Counted from the first letter of the stretch, positions 55,023 through 64,000 are shown. The stretch: DNA of 64,000 nucleotides from Romboutsia sedimentorum (GCF_030131845.1 NZ_JASKYM010000001.1:682001-746000); one strand, 5' to 3'. Translations and numbers: made by a program. Notes: a model not told the origin generated them from the sequence alone.

Positions 55023-55648
55023 TAGTTAGTCTCCGAATCAACTATTCCTAAAGATGCTAATAATTTTTTACATGACTCTACTTTTGGAATGAAATAATAT
55101 TTTCCTTCAACTTCTAAATCTGTTGTGAAAAAATCTGTTTCAATACATAAAATCGAATCAGATACTGGACCGTATAATGAAATAGGTAAATTCATAATTG
55201 CCATAACCATGTCCACACTAAAATATGGAATAGATGGATCTATAGTTAAGTTTGTCATATCAGATATGGCAGTCAAATATGTTCCACAAAGTATATTACA
55301 AATTTCTCCTATTGAACTTAATTCTTCACAAACTGAATCATAGTCATCTCTATCACATGTTATTTCTTTCTTTGTAAGTTTTGATAATAAATTAAGTGCT
55401 GAATCAACTTTCATAATAACCATAATAAAACCTTCCATATCTCCTGAGAGTTGTAAAACAGTCCCTACAACTAATTCTTCTGGAGATTTATAGCTATTAG
55501 TTATATCTGAAAATTTAATCATATCACTTTTAGGAAGACCTATATCAACTATTTCATTTAGCATCATAGCTAGTGAATTTGATGCATTACCTGAACCTAT
55601 ATTACTAATTTCACGAAGCACATTCAATTTATCACATTCAAATTTCAT
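55022..55648 (-). CDS. cheC: CheC-type CheY-P phosphatase, copy B
   Basis: A 208-residue paralogue of the gene at 42177, with most positions the same and scattered conservative changes (for example KLTKKEITCDRDDYDS against KLFKKEVTCDRNDYNS). Both phosphatase helices are present. The start is set at the ATG at 55648 by homology; a TTG at 55657 is in frame. Directly coupled to cheD. Confidence 0.9.
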   Translation of the reverse strand: MKFECDKLNVLREISNIGSGNASNSLAMMLNEIVDIGLPKSDMIKFSDITNSYKSPEELVVGTVLQLSGDMEGFIMVIMKVDSALNLLSKLTKKEITCDRDDYDSVCEELSSIGEICNILCGTYLTAISDMTNLTIDPSIPYFSVDMVMAIMNLPISLYGPVSDSILCIETDFFTTDLEVEGKYYFIPKVESCKKLLASLGIVDSETN

Positions 55649-55708
55649 ATTTACCAACTTTCTATCTAATCTTTAGATTTTAATATTAATTTATAAAACT
55701 TCTACATT

Positions 55709-57895
55709 TTATTTATTTATAATGGAATTCACATCAAATATTAAACTAATAGACCCGTCCTCTAAAATAGAACATCCTGACATACAATTTTGAACTTTTT
55801 CAAACTGTGTTAATAATGCAGGTATCGGCTTAATTACAACTTGTTGTTGACCAATAATTCCATCCACTATAATGCACGCATTTCCCATTTCAGACTCAAC
55901 TAAAATCATGATTCCATCATCAGACTTAGCATTATTTATTCCTAATATATTTGATAATCTACGAATTTCATAACAATTACCTCTAATAATGCTATGTTCT
56001 TCTCCATTTGGATTTTCAACAATATCATATACTCCCTGTCTAAATACTTCTTTTATGTTAAGTGATGGAATAATATATATTTCATTTCCTATTTGCACTT
56101 TCATACCATCTACAATTGCTAATGTTAATGGAATCCTAAGTACAATCATAGTACCTTTTCCTTTTTCACTATCTATACTAATAGAACCTCTTAGCTTACG
56201 TATGTTTGTATGAACAACATCCATACCTACACCTCTACCCGAATACTCAGTTACAGCAGTATTTGTAGAAAACCCAGGTGCTAATATAAAGTTATACGCC
56301 TCTTTATCACTTATTTCTTCAATACTTTTACTTGTTATGCCTTTTTCAATTGCTTTTTTGACAATAACTTCTTTATCTAATCCCTTACCATCATCTTTAA
56401 TTATGATGACAACATCTCCACCAGTGTTTTTTGCCTCTAATGTTACAGTTGCTTTTTCGGGCTTTGAATTTTCCCTACGAACATCTGGCATCTCTATACC
56501 ATGGTCCATACTATTTCTTATCATATGCATTAAAGGATCTGAAATATTTTCTAAAATGTTCTTATCTACTTCAGTTTGCTCACCAATTAATACTAAATCT
56601 ACTATTTTACCAGTTTTTTTACTCATATCTCTTACAACTCTTTGCATTTTAGTAAAAGTTGAAGAAATTGGAACCATACGAATTGACATAACTACATCTT
56701 GCAGTTCATTTGTTAGTTGATGTAGCCTTCTTGCTTGTTTTTCAAAGTTATCTGAATCAAAATTTTCTAGTTGTGATTGTTTTTCTACCATAGACTCAGT
56801 AGTAACAATTTCTCCAACTAAATTCATTAAAGTATCAACTTTATCAATGTTAACAGTTAAATAATTATTTTTGTTATGTGTATGTGGTTGATTGGCTTGC
56901 TTATTAGATCCTTTTTTATCTGGTTCATTGTGTATTTCTTTTTTTAGCGCTTCATTAATCTTTTGTATTTCATCTTTTTCTATTTCATTATTTTTAGTTT
57001 CTTCTTTTTCAGTTTCTTCTCTCTCTATTTCATTTTTTATATTTTCATAGCTAATATTTATAATGTCTTGAATATCATTTTCGTCTTCTTTTTCATCAAC
57101 TGAAGCAACAATTCCAAAAATACTTTCTAATTGTGCTTCATCTATAACATCAATAATTTCATAGCTCTTTAAAAGCATAGTTTCTTCAATGCATTTCTCA
57201 AGTTCAGATTGTTCTTTCATTGTCTTTGCATACATTATAAAACCATCTTTGATTATTTCATCATCACATTCTACATTTAAGTCCTCAGGTTTAGTTTGCA
57301 TAATTGAACATAAGCCATCTATCATAGTAAGTACACCAAGTGCTCGAATACCTTCCATTCCACATCCACTTTCAAATATAACTTTTATACAAAGATATCT
57401 TTCTCCAGATTTTTGTGTACTTTTAATTTTCTCACAATCATTTGGTAACTTTATTTCTAATAATTTATCATCTTCATTATTCTCATTAACATTTTCATCA
57501 TCATGTAATAAATTTAAAACTCGATCATGTAACTCATCTATGCTAGCCTCTGGAAGTAATCCATCTTGTACATTTAAAACTTCTTCTTTAAGAAAATCAA
57601 CAGTAGCTAGTGCAATGTCTACAACTTCTTCCCACTTACTTAGAGAAAGTTCTAGCCCATTACGTATTTCATCAAAAACATCTTCTACACTATGAGTCAG
57701 CTTTGTTAAACTGTCATATCCCATCATAGCTGAAGATCCTTTTATGGTATGCATTACACGAAATATTTCTTCAATTGCTTCGCTTCCTAGCTTACCATCA
57801 CCTGATTGACCTACAAGTAAAATTTCTTCTAATTGTTCTAGTAATTGCATATTTTCTTGCACATAAAATTCTTTTAAAGAATCTATTTCGCTCAT
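55709..57895 (-). CDS. cheA: CheA chemotaxis histidine kinase, copy B
   Basis: A 728-residue kinase of the same layout as copy A: phospho-His49, P2-like domain, linker, P3, P4 (DDGKGLD, GRGVGMDVV), P5. The linker holds 15 extra residues in an Glu/Lys/Thr-rich repeat (EREETEKEETKNNEIEKDE). The first 370 nt are identical to copy A. GGAG precedes the ATG, inside the identical tract. Module B order is MCP 4, cheA, cheC, cheD, cheW, cheR, cheY. Confidence 0.95.
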   Translation of the reverse strand: MSEIDSLKEFYVQENMQLLEQLEEILLVGQSGDGKLGSEAIEEIFRVMHTIKGSSAMMGYDSLTKLTHSVEDVFDEIRNGLELSLSKWEEVVDIALATVDFLKEEVLNVQDGLLPEASIDELHDRVLNLLHDDENVNENNEDDKLLEIKLPNDCEKIKSTQKSGERYLCIKVIFESGCGMEGIRALGVLTMIDGLCSIMQTKPEDLNVECDDEIIKDGFIMYAKTMKEQSELEKCIEETMLLKSYEIIDVIDEAQLESIFGIVASVDEKEDENDIQDIINISYENIKNEIEREETEKEETKNNEIEKDEIQKINEALKKEIHNEPDKKGSNKQANQPHTHNKNNYLTVNIDKVDTLMNLVGEIVTTESMVEKQSQLENFDSDNFEKQARRLHQLTNELQDVVMSIRMVPISSTFTKMQRVVRDMSKKTGKIVDLVLIGEQTEVDKNILENISDPLMHMIRNSMDHGIEMPDVRRENSKPEKATVTLEAKNTGGDVVIIIKDDGKGLDKEVIVKKAIEKGITSKSIEEISDKEAYNFILAPGFSTNTAVTEYSGRGVGMDVVHTNIRKLRGSISIDSEKGKGTMIVLRIPLTLAIVDGMKVQIGNEIYIIPSLNIKEVFRQGVYDIVENPNGEEHSIIRGNCYEIRRLSNILGINNAKSDDGIMILVESEMGNACIIVDGIIGQQQVVIKPIPALLTQFEKVQNCMSGCSILEDGSISLIFDVNSIINK

Positions 57896-57921
57896 ATTTT
57901 TTCTCCTTTATTAATTAAATA
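57525..57921 (-). repeat. 397-bp perfect repeat at the cheA 5' end (copy B)
   Basis: Partner of 45793-46189, offset 11,732 bp in direct orientation. Confidence 0.88.
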
Positions 57922-57960
57922 CAATTGTTTTAATCTATTTCATGTTTATATCTAATCTTT

Positions 57961-57992
57961 AAAAATGGAAGCATAGAAGCTTCCATTTTTTT
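57961..57992 (-). terminator. MCP terminator
   Basis: Perfect stem AAAAATGGAAGC / GCTTCCATTTTT and T run, between MCP 4 and cheA copy B. Module B must be read through this hairpin or start at a separate promoter not recognised. Confidence 0.85.
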
Positions 57993-58022
57993 AACCATAA
58001 ACTCTAATATCTTTCTATTCTA

Positions 58023-59762
58023 TTACTCAAATTCATTCATAGCGAAATAGTTATCCTCATCACTACTAAAATTCATACTTTTATTAGAATTTTGTGAATC
58101 TTTTAATTTAAACTTTTCAATAAGTGATTTTAACATCTGTGCTTGTCCGCTTAACTCTTCACTAGCTGCAGCACTCTCTTCTGATGTTGCAGAATTTGTT
58201 TGTACTACATCTGAAATTTGCTCTACCCCTAATGTAACTTGGGCAATTGCACTAGCTTCTTCTTCAGATGCCTTAGCTATGTCCTCTACTAGTACGATAG
58301 TTTTATACATTGTATCAATTATTTTTTGAAGTGATTCAGCCGTATTATCTACAATTTTAGTTCCATTTCCAACCGCTTTTATTGAATTTTCAATAAGTGT
58401 AGCAGTGTTTTTTGCAGCTTCTGCTGATTTAGCAGCAAGATTTCTTACTTCATCTGCAACTACTGCAAATCCTTTACCAGCAGAACCCGCTCTAGCAGCC
58501 TCCACAGCAGCGTTTAATGCTAATATATTTGTTTGGAATGCTATATCATCTATTGTCTTTATAATTCTACCAATTTCATTAGAAGTAAATGAAATTTCAT
58601 CCATAGCTTTAACCATTTCTTTCATTTGATCATTGCCAACTTCAACTTCACGACCTGCGCTCAATGTTAAAACGTTAGCTTCTTTAGCGTTATCTGCAGT
58701 TCCTTTAATTTTATCAGATATATCTATAATAGTTGCAGATAGCTCCTCAATTGCACTTGCTTGTTCAGTAGCACCTTGTGCTAGCATTTGTGATCCACTT
58801 GATACTTGATCTGATGCAGCCCCAACTTCTTCTGATGCTACGTTTATTTGTGACATTGTTTCACTTAAATCATTAGTAATTCTAGTCATTGATTTCTCTA
58901 TATGTTCAAATACACCTATGTATTCTACCTCAGGCTGCGCATTAAAATTACCTGATGCAACTTCTCCTAAAACACAAACTGTATCATTTATAATTTCATT
59001 AATTCTATCACTCATTTGGCGCATACTGTTTGATAAAACACCTAATTCATCCTTTGATTCATAATTAATATTAATATCAAAATCACCTTCAGCCATTTTA
59101 TTTGCAGCTATCTCTATTTCCTCAATTGGTTTCTTTAAGTTTCTTGTAATATAAATACATATAGCTACTCCTGATGCTATACTAAATATATTAAGTCCTA
59201 AACAAATAATCCATGCTTTTGATACAGTTTCTTTTACAGTCTTTGCAAATGTAACTCCACTAGTTTCTGCATCTGCATAAATAGCGTCTGCATCTGCTAC
59301 ACACTCATTATACGCATTAAAATATGGAGTATTTCTTTCTGTGATTTGTATTGCATAATCATATTTACCTTGTTCTATAAATCCAAAAACTTTTTCACAT
59401 TCTTGCTTTAGCTTATCTATCGATATTTTAAGATCATCAATTTTTTTTGTGTCTCCACTAAAAGCCTTTTGAATTTCTTCGATTCTTTTATAAATACTGT
59501 CAAATTCATTCATAGTCATAGGTTTGTATTCCGTAATATTTTTTTCCATAATTGCATTACCAAGATATCTTCCTACAGCAACTAAATCTCTACGAATCCC
59601 CATAGTTTGAGTTGTAGACTGATAAGGTCCCTTAAATAAATTATCATTTAATTCTCCTGATTGTTTCAAATTGTATAGTGCCTTCCCATTTGCAAATGTT
59701 GTAAACATAAGCAAAACAACAAAACATATACTTAGCTTTTTACCTATTGTTAGATTTTTCAT
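58023..59762 (-). CDS. methyl-accepting chemotaxis protein 4
   Basis: A 579-residue receptor heading module B. Two membrane helices (~9-28, ~185-208), sensor bundle starting [21 protein letters not shown], second HAMP-like unit with QPEVEYIG, conserved hairpin tip, tail YFAMNEFE. The TTNQTI motif of its paralogues is changed to TMYKTI. AGGGAGG precedes the ATG and a sigma-28-like promoter lies ~160 nt upstream. Confidence 0.93.
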   Translation of the reverse strand: MKNLTIGKKLSICFVVLLMFTTFANGKALYNLKQSGELNDNLFKGPYQSTTQTMGIRRDLVAVGRYLGNAIMEKNITEYKPMTMNEFDSIYKRIEEIQKAFSGDTKKIDDLKISIDKLKQECEKVFGFIEQGKYDYAIQITERNTPYFNAYNECVADADAIYADAETSGVTFAKTVKETVSKAWIICLGLNIFSIASGVAICIYITRNLKKPIEEIEIAANKMAEGDFDININYESKDELGVLSNSMRQMSDRINEIINDTVCVLGEVASGNFNAQPEVEYIGVFEHIEKSMTRITNDLSETMSQINVASEEVGAASDQVSSGSQMLAQGATEQASAIEELSATIIDISDKIKGTADNAKEANVLTLSAGREVEVGNDQMKEMVKAMDEISFTSNEIGRIIKTIDDIAFQTNILALNAAVEAARAGSAGKGFAVVADEVRNLAAKSAEAAKNTATLIENSIKAVGNGTKIVDNTAESLQKIIDTMYKTIVLVEDIAKASEEEASAIAQVTLGVEQISDVVQTNSATSEESAAASEELSGQAQMLKSLIEKFKLKDSQNSNKSMNFSSDEDNYFAMNEFE

Positions 59763-59923
59763 GTACTTGCCTCCCTATAATTTTTGCTACATCCTCTAAT
59801 ATTATTTCTTTCTATCTAAACTAGCTTTAATGTTTTCCGACAATTTACCTATACTTAAATGTTTATAAATTATGAGTGAATTAATACTATTAGCGTCATT
59901 TCGAATAATTTGTCTTATTTTGT

Positions 59924-59959
59924 TTATACGGATAAATTGATGCATACTTTAGATTTTAT
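59924..59959 (-). promoter_or_regulatory. sigma-28-like promoter 4 (module B)
   Basis: TAAAATCTAAAG, 15 nt, TCCGTATAA on the minus strand; upstream of MCP 4. Confidence 0.82.
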
Positions 59960-60016
59960 ATAAAATATTTTATTGCGTTCTAAATTACTTTATAATCATT
60001 TAATTTTATGTAAAAT

Positions 60017-60050
60017 ACAAAAGGAAGATGCATATACATCTCCCTTTTGT
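60017..60050 (-). terminator. terminator after cheY copy C
   Basis: ACAAAAGGAAGATG pairs with CATCTCCCTTTTGT (one mismatch), 50 nt after the cheY stop. It is closely related in sequence to the hairpin after cheY copy B. Confidence 0.78.
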
Positions 60051-60099
60051 CTTACTGAATACTTGTGTTATTTTTTAATATAATTATCTATTTTTAAAA

Positions 60100-60453
60100 T
60101 TATAATTTAGACAAAGCAGATACAATAATCTCCTCTTTAAATGGCTTTACAATAAATCCTTTTGCTCCATAAATAATTGCTTCTTTCATTCTTGCTTCTT
60201 GTCCTAATGCTGATACCATCACAACTGATGCTGATGGATCAAGTTTTTTAATTACTCTTAACGCTTGTAATCCATCCATTTCCGGCATAGTAATATCTAG
60301 CGTTACAATATCTGGTTGCAATTCTTTATATTTCTCAATTGCCATTAATCCATTTTCTGCCTCTCCAACTATTTCAAATTCATAATTTGAAAGCATATTT
60401 TTAATAGACATACGCATAAATGCTGCATCATCAACTATTAATACTCTTTTCAT
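60100..60453 (-). CDS. cheY: CheY response regulator, copy C
   Basis: Third 117-residue CheY with an amino-acid sequence identical to copies A and B, again differing at many synonymous positions. It stands alone, downstream of MCP 5 and separated from module B by a terminator and sigma-28-like promoter 4. TGGAGGAG precedes the ATG. Possible uses are gene dosage or separate control. Confidence 0.95.
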   Translation of the reverse strand: MKRVLIVDDAAFMRMSIKNMLSNYEFEIVGEAENGLMAIEKYKELQPDIVTLDITMPEMDGLQALRVIKKLDPSASVVMVSALGQEARMKEAIIYGAKGFIVKPFKEEIIVSALSKL

Positions 60454-60601
60454 AACATCTCCTCCATTTTTATCAACTATAATATTTTACTATACACGCA
60501 TTGCTTTAAAATTTCAAAACAATTTTTAAATTTATAAAATATATTCTTGATTTCAATCATTCTATAATATATCTTGGTAGTTTCATATTTTTGATTAAAT
60601 T

Positions 60602-60634
60602 TTGAAAAATGAAAACATAAAAGCTCCCATTTTT
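60602..60634 (-). terminator. weak terminator after MCP 5
   Basis: A GAAAAATG / CATTTTTC stem with mismatched extension, 33 nt after the MCP 5 stop; probably lets transcription continue into cheY copy C. Confidence 0.6.
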
Positions 60635-60666
60635 CAAATTATAAACTTAAATAAATTACTGTTATA

Positions 60667-62415
60667 TTATTCAACTTCATTCATAGCAAAATAATTAACT
60701 TCACTACTATTAAAATTCATATGCTTATTAGAATTATTCGAGTTTTTTAATTTAAAATTCTCAATAAGAGACTTTAACATTTGTGCTTGTCCACTTAGCT
60801 CTTCACTAGCTGCAGCACTTTCCTCGGATGTTGCTGAATTAGTTTGCACTACATCTGATATTTGATCTACTCCTAATGTAACTTGGGCAATTGCACTAGA
60901 TTGTTCCTCAGATGCTTTAGCTATTTCATAAACTAATACTATAGTTTTATTAGTTGTATCAATTATTTTCTGAAGTGACTCAGCCGTATTATCTACAATT
61001 TTACTTCCATTGCCAACTGCTTTTATTGAATTTTCAATAAGTATAGCAGTATTTTTTGCAGCTTCCGCTGACTTAGCAGCAAGATTTCTTACTTCGTCAG
61101 CTACAACAGCAAATCCTTTACCAGCAGAACCCGCTCTAGCAGCTTCTACAGCAGCATTTAATGCTAATATATTTGTTTGGAATGCAATATCATCTATTGT
61201 TTTTATAATTCTACCGATCTCACTAGAAGTAAATGAAATTTCATCCATAGCTTTAACCATTTGCTCCATTTGCTCATTACCAGCTTTAACTTCACGACCT
61301 GCACTTAATGTTAAAGTATTGGCCTCTTGAGCATTATTTGCAGTATCTTTAATTTTTTGAGATATATCTATAATTGTTGCCGATAGCTCTTGAATTGCAC
61401 TTGCTTGTTCAGTAGCACCTTGTGCTAACATTTGTGATCCGCTTGAAACTTGATTTGATGCAGCCCCAACTTCTTCTGAAGCTAAATTTATTTGTGACAT
61501 CGTCTCACTTAAATCATTAGTAATTCTAACCACAGACTTCTCGATATCTTCAAATACCCCTATATATTCCACTTTAGGCTCCACATCAAAATTACCCAAT
61601 GCAACTTCTCCTAAAACATGAACTGTATCGCTTATAACTTCCTTAGTTTTATTGCTAACTTGGCGTATACTATCTGATAAAACACCTAATTCATCTTTTG
61701 ATTTATAATCAATATCAATATCAAAGTCACCAACAGCCATTTTATTTGCAGCTACTTCTATTTCTTTAATTGGTTTTGTTAATTTTTTTGTAATATAAAG
61801 ACATATAACTATTCCAGCTACTATAGTAAACATACTTACCACTGTAGAAACCACCCTTGCTTTTAATACTGTATCTTCCACTTTTTTATTAAATTCAATA
61901 CCACTAGCTTCTGCATATTTATAAAGAGCTGTTGCATTTTCTTCAGCCTTCATATACGCTTTGTAATATTGACTATCTGGACTTGTTCCTACTTCTTGTG
62001 CTTTCTTATAATCCCCTTTCTCTATAAATGCATAAATTTTTTCGTATTCTTGCCTTAACTCAACTATCGAATTTTCAAGATTATTAATTTTCACTTCATC
62101 TGTTAAAGGATCCTCTCGAAGTATTTTAATCCTTTCATTAATAATACTGTCAAAGTTTTTCATAGCTAACCCTTTAAAATCTTTAGTACTATTAGGTGTA
62201 AAAATTGCATTCATAAGATTTTGATCAGAATAAACTACATCTCTACGAATTCCCATAGACTCACTTGTTCCTTGATAAGGACCCTCAAATAAATTTTTAC
62301 TTAAATCTCCTGTTTTTTTTAAATTAGATAAAGCATAAAAACTTCCAAATACCGCAAGGGCAATTAAAATAATAAAAGATACTCCTAACTTTTTACCTAT
62401 TTTCAAATTGTTCAT
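60667..62415 (-). CDS. methyl-accepting chemotaxis protein 5
   Basis: A 582-residue receptor: membrane helices at ~9-28 and ~188-210, sensor bundle starting [21 protein letters not shown], second HAMP-like unit ([17 protein letters not shown]), the conserved tip and a tail ending YFAMNEVE, where the usual NEF has become NEV. GGAGGAG precedes the ATG. A sigma-28-like promoter lies ~350 nt upstream. Confidence 0.93.
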   Translation of the reverse strand: MNNLKIGKKLGVSFIILIALAVFGSFYALSNLKKTGDLSKNLFEGPYQGTSESMGIRRDVVYSDQNLMNAIFTPNSTKDFKGLAMKNFDSIINERIKILREDPLTDEVKINNLENSIVELRQEYEKIYAFIEKGDYKKAQEVGTSPDSQYYKAYMKAEENATALYKYAEASGIEFNKKVEDTVLKARVVSTVVSMFTIVAGIVICLYITKKLTKPIKEIEVAANKMAVGDFDIDIDYKSKDELGVLSDSIRQVSNKTKEVISDTVHVLGEVALGNFDVEPKVEYIGVFEDIEKSVVRITNDLSETMSQINLASEEVGAASNQVSSGSQMLAQGATEQASAIQELSATIIDISQKIKDTANNAQEANTLTLSAGREVKAGNEQMEQMVKAMDEISFTSSEIGRIIKTIDDIAFQTNILALNAAVEAARAGSAGKGFAVVADEVRNLAAKSAEAAKNTAILIENSIKAVGNGSKIVDNTAESLQKIIDTTNKTIVLVYEIAKASEEQSSAIAQVTLGVDQISDVVQTNSATSEESAAASEELSGQAQMLKSLIENFKLKNSNNSNKHMNFNSSEVNYFAMNEVE

Positions 62416-62767
62416 ATATATTTCTCCTCCACATTTTAATTTGTTATGATATGTGATATACCATACAATAAATTTTTTTCACTTAAATAATAAATTTAAA
62501 TAACCAATCTTGTTTTTACTAATGCGAGCTATATTACTTTAATAGATATATTTAAATCATATATCTATTTTTTTCGACATTTTTTATCATATCTTTTTAT
62601 TAATTAATTAGTATATTTAAAACTTTAAGTTTTCACTGCCATATGCTCTTTACAAGAAAATACTATTACTGAGTCCCTTTAATCTCATTTTAATGTTATT
62701 AGTTTAATTTATAATAATTGTTTTTTATAAATTATTTTTATTATCTAAATAATTTGTCTCTTTTTGC
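62416..62767. other. long untranslated leader of MCP 5
   Basis: About 350 nt between sigma-28-like promoter 5 and MCP 5 with no open frame or recognised riboswitch. AT-rich. Confidence 0.45.
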
Positions 62768-62803
62768 TTATACGGCTAGATAACTATATACTTTAGATTT
62801 TAT
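62768..62803 (-). promoter_or_regulatory. sigma-28-like promoter 5
   Basis: TAAAATCTAAAG, 15 nt, GCCGTATAA on the minus strand; the first -10 base is G here, closest to the textbook GCCGATAA. Confidence 0.82.
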
Positions 62804-62841
62804 ATAAAGTATATAGTTGTGTTTTATCTATATAAATAAAT

Positions 62842-62893
62842 AAAAATACCCTATATATGAATTTTTTAATAGTTCATTATATAGGGTATTTTT
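62842..62893 (-). terminator. terminator of membrane protein copy B
   Basis: A 16-bp stem AAAAATACCCTATATA / TATATAGGGTATTTTT around a 20-nt loop, T-rich on the minus strand. Confidence 0.88.
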
Positions 62894-62924
62894 ATGTATT
62901 TATATATAATTAAATTTAATTTAA

Positions 62925-64000
62925 TTATATATTATTTACATTGTATTCATTAGATAATTTATCTTGGTATGCTTCTACTAACCTATTTAGCGATTCTTTT
63001 ATTTCATACTCACTTGGAAGTATAACTATTCTTCTCGCATCTAATATAAATTTAGTTTCTTTTGTTACAATATTACTGCTGGATACTTTTTTATTTACGC
63101 TACCTTTCATATCAAGAAGTAGTCTTGAAACCTCACCCTTAGTTATATTTTTTAATATTATACAAGCTTCTTTTTCCGTTAATAAATTATCATAACTCGC
63201 TTTTTCTAATTCTTCATTAAACATTTCCATAATTATTTGGGTATTATTTTTTACATATTTATCAGTTAAATATCTACTACTTTTTATAACTATCAATCCA
63301 AAAGCTATCATAACTATGCTGTTTAATAAAACAGATATTATACGATTATTTATAATTTCACCATAATTAGTGCAAATTTGTACTATTATAAAACCTAAAA
63401 ATGCCCCTGCTATACCTAAAGGTAGATCAATATTTTTAATAGATTTTTCTTTTAAGTCTAATCCATCAATATGAATTTCATTATCTATATGATAGTTTTT
63501 GACCTTATACAAATTTATATCTACAATAGATCCTGTAGTATATAAATTCTTAGCAAACCTAGTGTATGAAGTTAAATCTACTGTATTGTCCAAATCTAAT
63601 CCATTTATAAACTCTTCTCCATAAACTTTTATAGCTCTAACCAATGCTTTTACTAGTGATTCATTTTTTGATTCTCCATTCCATACAGATAGTGCATATT
63701 CTACACTTCCTGAAATCCCCAGTATATGATCACATTCTACACTTCCATCAATTTCAAAAAAATCTAGACCTTTTATTCTGCCTTCATTAGCTAAGTTTTT
63801 AGCTTGAGCATAAGTTAAACTTCCCCTTTTTAATATCTCCTTTGGCTCTATAGCGCTTTGAGTTATTCCTTCCCTTATTCGATCTTCAAAATCACTCGCT
63901 GCTTCCTCATATTTATCACAAGGTATTTCTATACTTATAGGAGATCCATCTTCATTTACATATCTTAGCTCACCGTAATTCAAGCAAGCATCTACACATC
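62925..64000 (-). CDS. uncharacterised two-helix membrane protein, copy B (partial)
   Basis: Close paralogue of the protein at 39758. The coding frame continues past the right edge: before the apparent TTG start at 63983 the frame reads CVDAC, matching residues 16-20 of copy A, so the true start lies outside the window. Two helices and the RRIVILPSEYEIKESL tail are conserved. It marks the right-hand border of the chemotaxis duplication. Confidence 0.75.
   Translation of the reverse strand, partial: CVDACLNYGELRYVNEDGSPISIEIPCDKYEEAASDFEDRIREGITQSAIEPKEILKRGSLTYAQAKNLANEGRIKGLDFFEIDGSVECDHILGISGSVEYALSVWNGESKNESLVKALVRAIKVYGEEFINGLDLDNTVDLTSYTRFAKNLYTTGSIVDINLYKVKNYHIDNEIHIDGLDLKEKSIKNIDLPLGIAGAFLGFIIVQICTNYGEIINNRIISVLLNSIVMIAFGLIVIKSSRYLTDKYVKNNTQIIMEMFNEELEKASYDNLLTEKEACIILKNITKGEVSRLLLDMKGSVNKKVSSSNIVTKETKFILDARRIVILPSEYEIKESLNRLVEAYQDKLSNEYNVNNI

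Noticed and set aside
39758-64000. Interpretation of the chemotaxis locus as prophage or an integrative element
   Set aside because: No integrase, recombinase, attachment site or tRNA gene is seen; base composition and ribosome-binding sites match the rest of the window.

Overview
The window is very AT-rich, with strong AGGAGG-type ribosome-binding sites, intrinsic terminators after almost every transcription unit and riboswitch-led operons. Together with the protein families present this suggests a motile low-GC Firmicute, most likely a clostridium of the Peptostreptococcaceae type (Paraclostridium / Paeniclostridium / Romboutsia-like). The family placement is inference from gene content; no 16S or species marker is present.

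Layout, part 1 (1-9.5 kb). Two unknown small membrane proteins come first, then a Ca2+/Mn2+-type P-type ATPase behind a yybP-ykoY (Mn2+) riboswitch with its own terminator, then a short DUF975-like protein and an endolysin-like amidase. Positions 5.9-9.4 kb are a gene graveyard: a broken LytTR regulator, a membrane-protein remnant, a broken XRE regulator with membrane tail, and a small membrane-protein gene split cleanly by an apparently intact IS3/IS150-type element with a 3-bp target duplication.

Layout, part 2 (9.5-40 kb). This is a conserved metabolic and regulatory backbone, mostly on the minus strand: fructose PTS (fruK-fruA with a PRD-type regulator), topoisomerase III, a tandem glycine riboswitch driving an Na+/alanine-glycine symporter, MprF, a TPP-riboswitch thiM-tenA-thiT salvage operon, an IscA-like protein, a Trk/Ktr K+ uptake operon with a 32-codon membrane peptide, YwbE, a Cys-rich coiled-coil protein, two Cof-type HAD phosphatases, a PAS/GAF histidine kinase, dCMP deaminase, an OmpR-type two-component system with a small membrane protein between its partners, and an APC permease.

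Layout, part 3 (39.7-64 kb). The most unusual region is a duplicated chemotaxis locus, all on the minus strand. It holds two cheA, two cheC, two cheW and three cheY genes but single cheB, cheR and cheD genes, plus five intact methyl-accepting chemotaxis proteins (MCPs) and one wrecked MCP. It is bracketed by two paralogues of an uncharacterised two-helix membrane protein. Module A (41.2-46.7 kb) has cheB but no cheR or cheD; module B (52.9-59.8 kb) has cheR and cheD but no cheB, so only the two together form a complete adaptation system. The three CheY proteins are identical in amino-acid sequence but differ at many synonymous sites; the cheA copies share a 397-bp stretch with no difference; and five near-identical sigma-28-like promoters (TAAAATCTAAAG, 15 nt, [T/G]CCGTATAA) precede the MCP-led units. 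This looks like an actively duplicating, gene-converting, subfunctionalising chemosensory array and is the best candidate here for something not previously described.
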